Of a stretch of DNA of 64,000 nucleotides, positions 53,891-62,744 are shown piece after piece (positions within the stretch are counted from its first letter, which is position 1; each line of letters opens with the position of its first letter). This stretch comes from Ectobacillus ponti (GTDB lineage Bacteria; Bacillota; Bacilli; Bacillales; Bacillaceae_G), in contig NZ_JANCLT010000008.1 in assembly GCF_024294785.1 (NCBI RefSeq), positions 106,806 through 170,805 of the forward strand, given 5' to 3'. The position numbers and the translations under genes were made by a program. A model generated the notes under the pieces. That model was not told the DNA's origin and ran no database searches. It worked only from the letters and a program-made list of their open reading frames with translations.

Positions 53891-54919
53891 ATGTCGAAGC
53901 AAAAACAAGCTGCACTGCGTAAACAAATGGCGCCTTATGAAGGGGCAAATATACAAGATAGTGTCAGACAAATTTTCAATACCATTGTGCCGTTTTTCGT
54001 GCTATGGGTGCTTGCCTATCAAAGTCTGTCTGTTTCTTACTGGCTGACGCTGCCGATCGCTGTGGTGGCCGCTGGATTCCTGGTACGGATGTTCATCATC
54101 TTTCACGATTGCTGTCATTATTCCTTCTTCAAGAGCCGCACGGCCAATAAGGTTCTTGGTACAATCACGGGAATTTTGACACTGTTTCCGTATCACCAAT
54201 GGCAGCATGACCATGCTGTACACCACGCAACAAGCGGCAACCTGGACAAACGCGGAGTCGGCGATATTTGGATGCTGACTGTGGATGAGTATCTGGCAGC
54301 AACGCCGATGACGAAGCTGGCTTATCGTATCTATCGCAATCCGTTTGTAATGTTTGTGCTTGGTCCGATCTATGTATTTGTCATTAAAAACCGTTTCAAC
54401 CGGAAAGGCGCACGCATGAATGAGCGCTTGAACACGTATTTGACGAATGTTGTCATTGTTGCCATTGTGGCTCTGCTTTGCTACCTGCTTGGCTGGCAGT
54501 CCTTCCTGCTTGTGCAAGGCACCATCTTCTGGATTTCCGGAGCGGCTGGTATTTGGCTGTTTTATGTACAGCATACGTTTGAGGATTCCTACTTTGAAGA
54601 GGATGAGCGCTGGGAGTATGTGCTGGCTGCCGTGGAAGGAAGCTCCTTCTATAAGCTGCCAAAGCTGCTGCAATGGCTGACCGGCAACATCGGCTTCCAT
54701 CATGTGCACCATTTGAGCCCGCGCGTGCCAAACTATAAACTGGAAGCAGCCCATTACAACACAGCGGATTTGGCGCATGTTCCGACGGTTACGCTGGCAA
54801 CAAGCCTGCAGTCCCTGAAGTTCCGTCTGTGGGATGAGGAGAGCAACAACTTCGTAGGCTTCAGCTACCTGAAGCAGCTGAAGAACGTGAAGGCTGTCTC
54901 CGTCCAAACAAAGCCGTAG
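53891..54919 (+). CDS. des: Acyl-lipid fatty acid desaturase
   Basis: A 342-residue membrane enzyme that puts a cis double bond into the acyl chains of membrane lipids after cooling. All three His boxes are present: HDCCHYSFF, HDHAVHHAT and GFHHVHHLSP; four membrane helices lie between them. It equals the delta-5 desaturase Des of B. subtilis in length and neighbours. ATG follows AAAGGGAATGGG. The gene pair desK-desR downstream senses membrane order and switches it on. Confidence 0.92.
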   Translation: MSKQKQAALRKQMAPYEGANIQDSVRQIFNTIVPFFVLWVLAYQSLSVSYWLTLPIAVVAAGFLVRMFIIFHDCCHYSFFKSRTANKVLGTITGILTLFPYHQWQHDHAVHHATSGNLDKRGVGDIWMLTVDEYLAATPMTKLAYRIYRNPFVMFVLGPIYVFVIKNRFNRKGARMNERLNTYLTNVVIVAIVALLCYLLGWQSFLLVQGTIFWISGAAGIWLFYVQHTFEDSYFEEDERWEYVLAAVEGSSFYKLPKLLQWLTGNIGFHHVHHLSPRVPNYKLEAAHYNTADLAHVPTVTLATSLQSLKFRLWDEESNNFVGFSYLKQLKNVKAVSVQTKP

Positions 54920-54925
54920 CAAATC

Positions 54926-54976
54926 AGCCCCTCTATGTGTCGAAGACGAGCGCTTCCGGCATATAGCAGGGGCTGT
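54926..54976 (+). repeat. Long hairpin between des and desK
   Basis: AGCCCCT pairs with AGGGGCT and the inner CTATGTG with GCATATAG-like bases around a 16-base loop. No T-run follows; it may reduce read-through or stabilise the des messenger. TACAAT at about 54982 could be a -10 box for desK. Confidence 0.55.
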
Positions 54977-55020
54977 TCGTGCTACAATAGAGAAAAGCAT
55001 TCCATAAATGAGGTCTCGAT

Positions 55021-56142
55021 ATGATTAGAAGATATGTTGGCTTTTTGAAGAACAGTGGGATTTCCCCGTATATTTGGACCATCCTCAGCATTCTGCCGTT
55101 TTACTTCATTTTGCAGGCGTCGTCCACGCTCCAGATTGCGGCCGGCATTCTGCTGACGCTTGTCTTCTTTGTAATTTACCGTATCGCTTTTATTGCCAAA
55201 GGCTGGAGCATTTATGTCTGGACCAGCATCCTGATTGTGCTTTCCCTGACTGCGCTTTACGTGTTCAGCTACATTTACTTCGCCTTTTTCCTGGCATATC
55301 TGATCGGCAATATTCGAAATCGCACGGCCTTTCTTGTCCTGTATTATATTCACTTAATCGGGACCTCCATTTCAATCAATTACAATATCATTCTGCAGGA
55401 AAATTTCTTCCTGAAGCAGCTGCCCTTTGTGGTGATTGTGTGGATCAGCATTATTCTGCTGCCCTTCACCATCCGCAATCGGAAGGAAATGGGACAGCTG
55501 GAGGAAAAGCTGGAGGATGCGAATAAGCGGATTGCCGAGCTGGTGAAATTGGAGGAACGGCAGCGTATTGCCAGAGACCTGCATGACACATTGGGGCAGA
55601 AGCTTTCCCTCATTGGTCTAAAAAGCGACTTGGCGCGAAGGCTGATCACGAAAAATCCGGAGCAGGCGCGCAACGAGCTGAAGGATGTTCAGCAAACTGC
55701 CCGTACGGCCCTCAATGAGGTCCGGAAGATGGTGTCCTCCATGCGGGGCATCCGCTTAAAGGATGAGCTTGTCCGGGTGGAGGAGCTGCTGGAGGCGGCG
55801 CAAATCCAGCTGAACGGGGTGGAGGAGCTGCGGCTCACGAATGTATCTCTGCTGACAGAGAATATATTAAGCATGTGCTTAAAGGAAGCCGTCACGAATA
55901 TTGTAAAGCATAGCGGCGCAACGCAATGCTGGATTTCCATCGAGCAGACATGGAAGGAAATCATTATCGAGGTCCGGGATAACGGCATCTTTAAAGGGAC
56001 GGCTGAGAGCCTGTCGCAGGGGCATGGGCTTGTGGGGATGAAGGAGCGGCTGGAATTTGTGAATGGCAGCCTGGAGCTGCTGGCGGACAATGGGACGACC
56101 CTCATCCTCAGGGTTCCCAATGATGTGAAACAGACGGATTAG
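55021..56142 (+). CDS. desK: Thermosensor histidine kinase DesK
   Basis: A 373-residue sensor: five membrane helices (residues about 14-152), a coiled coil (155-180), the HisKA_3 motif RQRIARDLHDTLGQKLSLIG with phospho-acceptor His188 (same number as B. subtilis DesK) and an ATPase domain (NIVKHSGATQCWI; DNGIFKG; GHGLVGMKERLEFVNG). DesK measures membrane thickness: when lipids stiffen in the cold it phosphorylates DesR, when fluid it removes the phosphate. It is followed by desR 11 bases later. Confidence 0.93.
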   Translation: MIRRYVGFLKNSGISPYIWTILSILPFYFILQASSTLQIAAGILLTLVFFVIYRIAFIAKGWSIYVWTSILIVLSLTALYVFSYIYFAFFLAYLIGNIRNRTAFLVLYYIHLIGTSISINYNIILQENFFLKQLPFVVIVWISIILLPFTIRNRKEMGQLEEKLEDANKRIAELVKLEERQRIARDLHDTLGQKLSLIGLKSDLARRLITKNPEQARNELKDVQQTARTALNEVRKMVSSMRGIRLKDELVRVEELLEAAQIQLNGVEELRLTNVSLLTENILSMCLKEAVTNIVKHSGATQCWISIEQTWKEIIIEVRDNGIFKGTAESLSQGHGLVGMKERLEFVNGSLELLADNGTTLILRVPNDVKQTD

Positions 56143-56153
56143 GAGGGAGAACC

Positions 56154-56756
56154 ATGATTACGATTGTGATTGCGGAAGACCAGAAGCTGCTGCTTGGCGC
56201 GTTCGGTTCGCTGCTCAGCCTGGAGGAGGATATGGAAGTGGTCGGGAAAGCCTCGAATGGAGAAGAGGCAGTGGCGCTTGTCAAGAAGCTTCAGCCTGAT
56301 GTTTGTATCATGGATATTGAGATGCCCGGCAAGAGCGGGCTGGAGGCTGCCGAAGAAATCAAAGGTCTTGGGTGCAAGGTCATTATTTTAACCACTTTTG
56401 CCCGTACCGGTTACTTTCAGCGGGCTTTAAAGGCGGGGGTCAGCGGCTACCTGCTGAAGGACAGCCCGAGTGAAGAACTGGCCAACTCCATCCGCAGCGT
56501 CATGGCCGGCAGACGCATTTATGCGCCTGAGCTGATTGAGGATGCTTACGGCACGACAGAAAATCCATTGACCGACCGGGAGAAGGAAGTGCTGGAACTG
56601 GTTGCCGACGGCAAGAATACGAAGGAAATTGCGGATGAGCTCAGGATTAAAGCCGGAACGGTCCGCAATTATATTTCCACGATTTTGGATAAGCTGGAAG
56701 TGAAAAACCGGATTGAAGCCATTACGCAGTCCAAAGAGAAAGGCTGGTTCAAGTGA
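56154..56756 (+). CDS. desR: Response regulator DesR
   Basis: A 200-residue NarL/LuxR-type regulator. The receiver has Asp54 in CIMDIEMPG, and the output domain has LTDREKEVLELVADGKNTKE and the recognition helix KAGTVRNYISTILDKLEVKNR. After phosphorylation by DesK it activates des, probably through the sites at 53789-53825. ATG has AGGAGGGAG upstream. The last codons lie in a terminator hairpin. Confidence 0.93.
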   Translation: MITIVIAEDQKLLLGAFGSLLSLEEDMEVVGKASNGEEAVALVKKLQPDVCIMDIEMPGKSGLEAAEEIKGLGCKVIILTTFARTGYFQRALKAGVSGYLLKDSPSEELANSIRSVMAGRRIYAPELIEDAYGTTENPLTDREKEVLELVADGKNTKEIADELRIKAGTVRNYISTILDKLEVKNRIEAITQSKEKGWFK

Positions 56757-56777
56757 TACTTGAGCCAGCCTTTTCTT
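56739..56777. terminator. Terminator overlapping the end of desR
   Basis: AAAGGCTGGTTCAAGT pairs with ACTTGAGCCAGCCTTT (one G-T pair) around GAT, followed by T residues. It also faces the convergent permease gene. Confidence 0.85.
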
Positions 56778-56779
56778 AT

Positions 56780-57418
56780 TCAAGTCCCCAAACGCTTCTC
56801 CAGCAAGCCAACGAGATACGTAAATAGAAGGATGAGCACAAGATAGTATAATCCCACTACCATGTATGTTTCCAGCTGGCGGAAGTTGGAGGCGGCTTCC
56901 GTTAAACCGCTGCCCCACAGCTCTGCCATGCCGACGTAGGCAACGAGAGAGGAGTCCTTCAGGCCGATGATGAATTGATTGCCAAGCGGCGGAATGGAGC
57001 ACCGGAAGGCTTGGGGAAGAATCACATGCCGCATGGCCTGCGCGTAAGACAGGCCGAGCGAACGGGATGCTTCCATTTGCCCCCGGTCAACGGACTGGAT
57101 GGCTCCGCGGAAAATCTCGGCGATGTAGGCGCCGCTATGAATTCCGAGCGCCAGTGCCCCGGCCCAAAATTGGGACAGGACCACGACAGACGAAATGCCA
57201 AAATACAAAATGGCGATTTGTACAATCAGCGGGGTGCCGCGCACCAGGCCGATATAGCCGTGGGCAAGCGCCCGCAGCATTCTGTATTTTGAGATGCGCA
57301 GAAAGGCAAAGACAAGACCTACAGCCGACCCGAGCAGCAGCGATACAAGGGTCAGCTTCAGGGTCAACAGCGCTGCCGCAGGGAATACAGAGAATGTTGC
57401 AATCAGAATATCAATCAT
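56780..57418 (-). CDS. Amino-acid ABC transporter permease
   Basis: A 212-residue membrane subunit of the polar amino-acid uptake family (HisM/GlnP type) with five helices. The EAA loop reads EASRSLGLSYAQAMRHVILPQAFRC, the contact site for the ATPase. ATG at 57418 (reading ATG ATT GAT) gives the usual length; the frame is open upstream within the neighbouring gene. It follows the binding-protein gene by 16 bases. The ATPase that should complete the importer is not encoded next to it. Confidence 0.88.
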   Translation of the reverse strand: MIDILIATFSVFPAAALLTLKLTLVSLLLGSAVGLVFAFLRISKYRMLRALAHGYIGLVRGTPLIVQIAILYFGISSVVVLSQFWAGALALGIHSGAYIAEIFRGAIQSVDRGQMEASRSLGLSYAQAMRHVILPQAFRCSIPPLGNQFIIGLKDSSLVAYVGMAELWGSGLTEAASNFRQLETYMVVGLYYLVLILLFTYLVGLLEKRLGT

Positions 57419-57434
57419 CCGGACCGGTCCTTGC

Positions 57435-58229
57435 TCATGGCTGTTTGGTTCCGAGGATGCTGCGGCCGAACCATTTCTGGCTGATGGTGTCGTATGTGCC
57501 GTCTTTGATGATTTCATCCAATGCTTTGTTGATTTTTTCAAGCAGCTCTTTGTCTTCCTTGCGCACGGCAATTCCAATTTCATCGGTGGAAAGCGGCTGG
57601 CCGGCATCCTTGATTTTGTCGTTGCCTTCCTTCATCATGCGCAGGCCCACCATTTGGTCTGTCACCACAGCGTCCAATCGTCCTGTCGGGATATCCATCA
57701 GCGCGGTAATGTCGCTGTCATAGTCCACAATTTGGCCGGCATACGGCTGCACCAAGGCCCGGAAGGTCGTTCCTTTTACAACGCCGACCTTCTTGCCCTT
57801 TAAGCTCTCCAGCGTTTGGATGCCGGTATTGTCCTTGGCCACAAAAATTTGTGCGCCCGAGCGGTAATAAGGGGTGGAGAAGGACACGCTTTTTTTCCGT
57901 TCTTCGGTAATGCCCATGCTGCCGAGAATGGCATCATATTTTTTCGCTTGCAGGCCCTGGATGATGGTTTCCCATGGATTTGTAACCGGGTTCGGTGTCA
58001 TGCCCATTCTTTCCGCAAGCGCCTCGCCAATTTCTACATCAAATCCAGCCAGCTTCCCGCCTTCGCGATAGTTGAAGGGCTTATACAAGCCGCTCATGCC
58101 GAATGTAAATACAGGCTTCTTGTCCTTTGCCGGGGCAGCTGCTTCCTTCGTCGTCCCGCAGGCCGCAAACAACAGGATTGCTGCCGTCAGCATGAGGATG
58201 AGGGGGAGAATGCGACTTCGTTTCATCAT
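57435..58229 (-). CDS. Amino-acid ABC transporter substrate-binding lipoprotein
   Basis: A 264-residue lipoprotein: signal peptide with lipobox LLFAACGT (Cys24), then an SBP_bac_3 domain (FGMSGLYKPFNYREGGKLAGFDVEIGEALAERMGM; later GITEERKKSVSFSTPYY, VGVVKGTTF, GRLDAVVTDQMV). It catches a polar amino acid such as cystine or glutamine outside the membrane. ATG follows AGGAGG. A terminator-like hairpin sits directly before that site (58242-58264), hinting at control by attenuation. Confidence 0.9.
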   Translation of the reverse strand: MMKRSRILPLILMLTAAILLFAACGTTKEAAAPAKDKKPVFTFGMSGLYKPFNYREGGKLAGFDVEIGEALAERMGMTPNPVTNPWETIIQGLQAKKYDAILGSMGITEERKKSVSFSTPYYRSGAQIFVAKDNTGIQTLESLKGKKVGVVKGTTFRALVQPYAGQIVDYDSDITALMDIPTGRLDAVVTDQMVGLRMMKEGNDKIKDAGQPLSTDEIGIAVRKEDKELLEKINKALDEIIKDGTYDTISQKWFGRSILGTKQP

Positions 58230-58241
58230 GATTACCTCCTG

Positions 58242-58264
58242 AAAAAGCTCAGTGCAAACTGAGC
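58242..58264 (-). promoter_or_regulatory. Terminator-like hairpin directly before the binding-protein gene
   Basis: On the minus strand GCTCAGT-TTGC-ACTGAGC is followed by TTTTTC and then the AGGAGG ribosome site. No minus-strand gene lies upstream, so this hairpin belongs to the leader of the ABC importer genes and could stop transcription before them. Confidence 0.55.
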
Positions 58265-58415
58265 GTTGTACACCCCGCGCGCCAGGGCATGTTCCGTTCT
58301 AAATGTATGCGGAATGCCTCCGAATATGTCCAAAGAAAGGAACAAATCCATAACGCAGCCGCCTGCGGACTGTGGTATGATTTGGAAGAACTGAAGAGGA
58401 TGAGGAGACATTTAT

Positions 58416-58994
58416 ATGAGACTATTTCAAGCAATTCCCCGCTTGGAGACAGAGCGGTTTCTGCTGCGCGGCATGGAGTCGGACGATGCGCCGGCTGTAT
58501 TGGCCAACCTGTCTGATCCGGATGTGACAAGGGATATGGGGGTTCAAGCGTTCGCAAGCATAGAGGAGGCAGAGGGCCTGATCCGCTTCATGAATGATTT
58601 GTTTGCAAAAGGAATCGCATTTCGCTGGGGGATTGTTCGTAAAGAGGACAACCAGCTGGTCGGCACCTGCGGCTACAATGGATGGGAGACGAACAGAGGC
58701 TCACGGGTGGAGATTGCTTACGACTTAGGCAAACCATATTGGCGCAAGGGCTACATGACAGAGATTATGGAAGCCCTTCTTGCCTACAGCTTTGAGGAAG
58801 CCGCCTTCTATCGGGTGGAGGCATTCACAAATCCGGACGCAGTGCCATCCATGAAGCTGCTGGAGTCTGTCGGCTTCCAGAAGGACGGCGTGCTGCGCGG
58901 CTACGCATCCGCCGGGGATGGCTATATAGATCAGTGCTGCTTCTCCTTGCTGCGCGGGGATTGGCTGGCACAGCGTAAAGGAGAGGCGGAATGA
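58416..58994 (+). CDS. GNAT N-acetyltransferase (RimJ-like)
   Basis: A 192-residue acetyltransferase. It opens with IPRLETERFLLRGMESDDA, typical of the RimJ/RimL group, and has the acetyl-CoA region EIAYDLGKPYWRKGYMTEIMEALL with YWRKGY and the closing NPDAVPSMKLLESVGFQKDGVLRGY. Substrate may be a ribosomal protein N-terminus or a small amine. ATG has GAGGAG upstream. It overlaps the next gene by four bases (ATGA). Confidence 0.87.
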   Translation: MRLFQAIPRLETERFLLRGMESDDAPAVLANLSDPDVTRDMGVQAFASIEEAEGLIRFMNDLFAKGIAFRWGIVRKEDNQLVGTCGYNGWETNRGSRVEIAYDLGKPYWRKGYMTEIMEALLAYSFEEAAFYRVEAFTNPDAVPSMKLLESVGFQKDGVLRGYASAGDGYIDQCCFSLLRGDWLAQRKGEAE

Positions 58995-60040
58995 AACAGG
59001 AATGGCAGGAACAGAAGGTATCTTTGCAGTCGGTAAAGGACTGGCTGCAGCGTGTAACCGGCGCTGAAAGTATTGCGGGTCCAACGGAGATTTTTCGCTC
59101 GAATGCTTGGGGGATCACGGCTGCATTTCATGCGAGAGACCGGGAGTATGTCTGTAAAATTGGCTTTCTGCCGGTTTTCCAGACCTCACCGGCCATTTAC
59201 AGGCTTCTGGGAAGGCTGCATTCCGTCCAGGTTCCGAAGTTGGTTGCCGGAGAGACGATTGGAGACCAGACATGGCTATTGTTTGAGCCTTTTCCTCCGG
59301 CTTTGGAGAGTAAAAAGGCGTTGGCGGACTTTCAGCAGACGGCGGTGGCGCTGGCTGAGATTCAAAACCAGGCTGCTGCCCTGATCAAGCAAGAAAAGCC
59401 GGATGTGCCTCTTTTCCGTGTAGAGGAGGTGCAGGCAGCCTGTCTTGCTTTTCTGGACAGGCTGGAAGCAGTGTATCAGCCCGAGTGGCGGCAAAACGCG
59501 GCACAGCTGATGGAACAGTTCCACATTCCGGAGCAGCAGCTGAAGCTGCTGGCGGATGAGGCAACCCTTCCAAGGCTGCGGGAGCAAGTGCAGCAGGCCT
59601 GCAGAGTGCTTTCCCATTTTGATTGTCCCCTGTCTTTGTATCATTTGGATTTGCATACCGGAAATGTTGTTCTGACTGCCGGCGGCCGGCTGATTTTTGA
59701 CTGGGAGGAAGCGGTGGTTACACTGCCGTTCTTTTCATTAAGCAAGCTGCTGGCAGATGCCCGGACACACCTGCAGGCTGGACAGGATGCCCGGTGGACC
59801 GCAGAAGAACAGGAGATCATTGAATCCTATCTGGATGCGCTGCATTTGCCGTATCCGCAGGAGGAGCGGCTGTGCATCTTCAATATTGCGATGTGCCTGG
59901 CGCCTCTCCTGTACAGCCGCCAGAGTCTGTACTTCCTGCAGCAGGTAGGCTGGGCGGACAGCGCGGCCGGTTTTCTGGCCCCGGATGTTGCACTTGCGGC
60001 AGAGCGCTTCCAGATCTTTTCGAAGCTGTATTCATACTAA
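58991..60040 (+). CDS. Aminoglycoside phosphotransferase-fold kinase
   Basis: A 349-residue protein with a degenerate N-lobe (YVCKIGFLPVF carries the likely ATP-binding Lys) and the C-lobe motifs SLYHLDLHTGNVVL (catalytic Asp) and LIFDWEEAVV (metal-binding Asp). The APH family phosphorylates aminoglycosides, choline, fructosamines and other small molecules; no substrate can be inferred. It is coupled to the GNAT gene by a four-base overlap, so both may modify the same compound. Confidence 0.8.
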   Translation: MKQEWQEQKVSLQSVKDWLQRVTGAESIAGPTEIFRSNAWGITAAFHARDREYVCKIGFLPVFQTSPAIYRLLGRLHSVQVPKLVAGETIGDQTWLLFEPFPPALESKKALADFQQTAVALAEIQNQAAALIKQEKPDVPLFRVEEVQAACLAFLDRLEAVYQPEWRQNAAQLMEQFHIPEQQLKLLADEATLPRLREQVQQACRVLSHFDCPLSLYHLDLHTGNVVLTAGGRLIFDWEEAVVTLPFFSLSKLLADARTHLQAGQDARWTAEEQEIIESYLDALHLPYPQEERLCIFNIAMCLAPLLYSRQSLYFLQQVGWADSAAGFLAPDVALAAERFQIFSKLYSY

Positions 60041-60050
60041 GGAAAATGGG

Positions 60051-60077
60051 AAAGGGCAGCCGTCGCTGCCCTTTTTT
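60051..60077 (+). terminator. Intrinsic terminator after the kinase gene
   Basis: AAAGGGCAG pairs with CTGCCCTTT around a short loop, followed by TTTT. Confidence 0.8.
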
Positions 60078-60174
60078 ATATACATGTTACCCTTGGACTG
60101 TTTTAAGTAAGAATTAAGAATTGGCTGTCATACTTGGAGCAACAAGAAGATTTCCAGGAGAGGAGCCATCCATA

Positions 60175-61401
60175 ATGTATATACAAGAACAAGAGAAACC
60201 CATGCCGGTCAAAAAATCAGGAGGAGCGTTCACCGTGCTCACTTCTTCTATAGTAGGAGCTGTAATCGGGGGAATGCTGACCATATATGGCGCTCCCGTT
60301 TTGGAGCAGAGCGGTTTGCTTCCGGGATTTTTCAAGCAGACAACGGCCCAGCTGAACCAGGTGCAGCAGAACCAGACTCAGCCGGCGCAGGAGACCCCGA
60401 AGGCAGAAGTGCAGCAGACAGCGGCTGCTGCAACAGACTTAATTTCCGCCATTAATCAGGTGAAGCCGGCAGTTGTGGGCGTTGTGAACATGCAGAAAGC
60501 AAGCAGCTTTTACCAGGAAAGCAGCAGCGACAAGGATAGCGGCACCGGATCAGGCGTCGTGTTCAAAATATCCGGCAATGAGGCCTATATCGTCACAAAT
60601 AACCACGTTGTCGAAGGAGCTGACAAGATTGAAGTGGCTCTGACGGATGGAAAACGGGTGTCGGCGCAAATTGTAGGGGCGGACTCCCTGACGGACCTTG
60701 CTGTTATTAAAATGGACAGCAAGTATGCCGCCAAGGCAGCAAGCTTCGGCGATTCCTCCAAGCTGCAGACGGGAGAACAGGTTGTTGCCATCGGCAATCC
60801 GCTTGGGCTGGACCTGTCCAGTACAGTGACACAAGGGATTGTGAGCGGTACCGGCCGAAGCATCCCTGTATCCACCTCTGCAGGACAATGGGATATGAAT
60901 GTCATCCAGACGGACGCAGCCATTAACCCGGGCAATAGCGGCGGCGCGCTGATTAACAGTGCCGGACAGGTTGTCGGCATCAACAGCATGAAGATTTCCG
61001 AAACAGGTGTGGAAGGCCTCGGCTTTGCCATTCCGAGTGCAGATGTGGTTCCAATTGTGGAAAAGCTGATGACAAGTGGAAAGGTGGAGCGCCCGTATAT
61101 TGGGGTGGGCCTGAAAAATCTCAGTGAACTGACGCAGTATATACAGAGCGGGGAGCTGGTTGTTCCCTCCAGTCTGGAGAAAGGGATTGTCATAACAAGC
61201 GTGGAAGGAAGTTCACCGGGAGCGCAGGCGGGGCTGAAGGCCAAGGATGTCATTGTTTCCATTGATAACACGGCAGTCGGAACTGTGACGGATCTGCGTA
61301 AATATTTATATACAAAAACAACAAGCGGAAAAGCAGTGACATTGGGAATTTACCGTGACGGCAAGCAAATGAGTTTGTCGCTCACACCGCAAATGAAATA
61401 A
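60175..61401 (+). CDS. htrA: Membrane-anchored serine protease HtrA/DegP type
   Basis: A 408-residue protein: short cytoplasmic tail, one membrane helix (about 21-44), a Gln-rich linker (55-85), a trypsin-like domain and a C-terminal PDZ domain (about 300-400). The catalytic triad is visible: His144 in VTNNHVV, Asp174 in DLAVI and Ser255 in NPGNSGGAL. It degrades or refolds damaged proteins at the outer face of the membrane. In B. subtilis homologues are controlled by CssRS; I see no sure CssR box. The start at 60175 follows CAGGAGAGGAG at a slightly long distance; further upstream codons are open but unlikely. Confidence 0.9.
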   Translation: MYIQEQEKPMPVKKSGGAFTVLTSSIVGAVIGGMLTIYGAPVLEQSGLLPGFFKQTTAQLNQVQQNQTQPAQETPKAEVQQTAAAATDLISAINQVKPAVVGVVNMQKASSFYQESSSDKDSGTGSGVVFKISGNEAYIVTNNHVVEGADKIEVALTDGKRVSAQIVGADSLTDLAVIKMDSKYAAKAASFGDSSKLQTGEQVVAIGNPLGLDLSSTVTQGIVSGTGRSIPVSTSAGQWDMNVIQTDAAINPGNSGGALINSAGQVVGINSMKISETGVEGLGFAIPSADVVPIVEKLMTSGKVERPYIGVGLKNLSELTQYIQSGELVVPSSLEKGIVITSVEGSSPGAQAGLKAKDVIVSIDNTAVGTVTDLRKYLYTKTTSGKAVTLGIYRDGKQMSLSLTPQMK

Positions 61402-61406
61402 GAAAA

Positions 61407-61432
61407 GAAGCATCGCTGCAGCGGTGCTTTTT
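61407..61432 (+). terminator. Intrinsic terminator after htrA
   Basis: AAGCATCGC pairs with GCGGTGCTT (one G-T pair) around TGCA, followed by TTT. Confidence 0.75.
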
Positions 61433-61512
61433 CTGTTGGGGCGCACACATCTTTTATGTTTCCGCATGCTATACTGAAGTGAATTGGAATTATGATGACA
61501 AAGGAGAGCTGT

Positions 61513-62067
61513 ATGAACGATCAAGATGTAAGTCTGTATCAGAGCGTTCTGCAGGGTGACAGGCAGGCGCTGGAGCAGCTGTACGATAAATATGAAAAGC
61601 TGTTGTTTTCCTTTGCTTACCGGATGACCGGCCGGAAGGAGCTTGCGGAAGAGGCTGTACAGGATGTGTTTTTGAAGCTATGGACAAAAAAGGGGCTTTA
61701 TGACAGCACGAAGGGAAAATTCTCTTCCTGGCTGTTAACCATCACACGTAATGCCAGCATTGATTTGCTGCGCAAAAATAAACAAACGCTGCAGATGGCA
61801 GAGGTGCCGGAAGCTCTGGCCAGCCAGGAGCCGGGTGTGGAAGAGCTTGTGGAATGGAAGGAAGAAGGGGCGCGGCTGCGGGAGGCCATGTCAGAGCTGG
61901 GAGAAGAGCAAAAGGCAATTGTCGACCTCTTCTATTTTCAGGCTATGTCTCAGCAAAGCATTGCTGACGTGTGCCAAATCCCGCTTGGCACAGTAAAGGG
62001 GAGAATCAGGCTGGCCTTACAGCACTTACGGAAACATCTACTGGGACGGGAGGGGATGAAGCAGTGA
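61513..62067 (+). CDS. ECF-type RNA polymerase sigma factor
   Basis: A 184-residue sigma factor. Region 2 spans about 20-85 (LYDKYEKLLFSFAYRMTGRKELAEEAVQDVFLKLW is in two parts) and region 4 about 125-178 (LFYFQAMSQQSIADVCQIPLGTVKGRIRLALQHLR, also in two parts). ATG at 61513 follows AAAGGAG; upstream ATG codons lack a site. Its stop overlaps the GTG of an RskA-type anti-sigma gene, so the two are made together. It should direct a small stress regulon; the signal is unknown. Confidence 0.9.
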   Translation: MNDQDVSLYQSVLQGDRQALEQLYDKYEKLLFSFAYRMTGRKELAEEAVQDVFLKLWTKKGLYDSTKGKFSSWLLTITRNASIDLLRKNKQTLQMAEVPEALASQEPGVEELVEWKEEGARLREAMSELGEEQKAIVDLFYFQAMSQQSIADVCQIPLGTVKGRIRLALQHLRKHLLGREGMKQ

Positions 62068-62744
62068 AACAGGAGCAATGTGAAAAGCTGTTGGACTATT
62101 TTAACGGAGCATTAATAGACGAAGAGCAGGTGAACTTCGAAAGCCATCTGGCTTCCTGTAAGAGCTGTCAGGCAGAGCTGCGGGAGTGGACGGAACTAAC
62201 GGAAGGTCTGCCGTATGCAGTGGAAGAGGCGGAGCCCCCGGCGGGCATGAAGCAGCGTATTCTGGGAAATGTCCTGGCAGAGCAACAGCCTGCTTCTGCA
62301 GTGCGCAAGACGGAATGGCAGAAGCCTCTGTTGGCGGCGGCCTTGCTTGTATCGCTGCTTGGCAACGCATATTGGCTTATGAAAGGGAATGACACGCCAC
62401 AGCAGGTGGTCGTAGATCAGTTGGACCGGACTGTCAGTCTGCAGCCCGCAGATTCCACGCATGCCGAGGCAACGGCGATGCTGCTGAAGAAGAAGGACAA
62501 AACAGAAGTGCTTGTGCAGGCCAGCGGCTTACAGGCGCTGCAGTCAAAGCAAGTGTATCAAGTCTGGCTGCTGAAGGGCGGAAAACCGTACCGTGCCGGC
62601 ACCTTTGTGCCGAATGAGAAAGGGGACGGTGCGGTGGCTTACTCTGTGCCGGAGGAGAAATGGGATACGATTGCGATTACAATCGAGCCTGATGCGGAAA
62701 ATGAAGCGCCTGAGGGTCCGATTATATTCAGTCATGCACTGTAG
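62064..62744 (+). CDS. Anti-sigma factor, RskA-type
   Basis: A 226-residue membrane protein: an N-terminal zinc-finger anti-sigma domain (NFESHLASCKSCQAEL, His-x3-Cys-x2-Cys), one membrane helix (about 92-108) and an extracellular RskA domain (about 125-226; VYQVWLLKGGKPYRAGTFVP). It would hold the preceding sigma factor at the membrane until a signal triggers proteolysis. GTG start follows GGGAGGGG and overlaps the sigma gene by four bases. Its last five codons lie inside a 21-bp inverted repeat. Confidence 0.88.
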   Translation: MKQEQCEKLLDYFNGALIDEEQVNFESHLASCKSCQAELREWTELTEGLPYAVEEAEPPAGMKQRILGNVLAEQQPASAVRKTEWQKPLLAAALLVSLLGNAYWLMKGNDTPQQVVVDQLDRTVSLQPADSTHAEATAMLLKKKDKTEVLVQASGLQALQSKQVYQVWLLKGGKPYRAGTFVPNEKGDGAVAYSVPEEKWDTIAITIEPDAENEAPEGPIIFSHAL

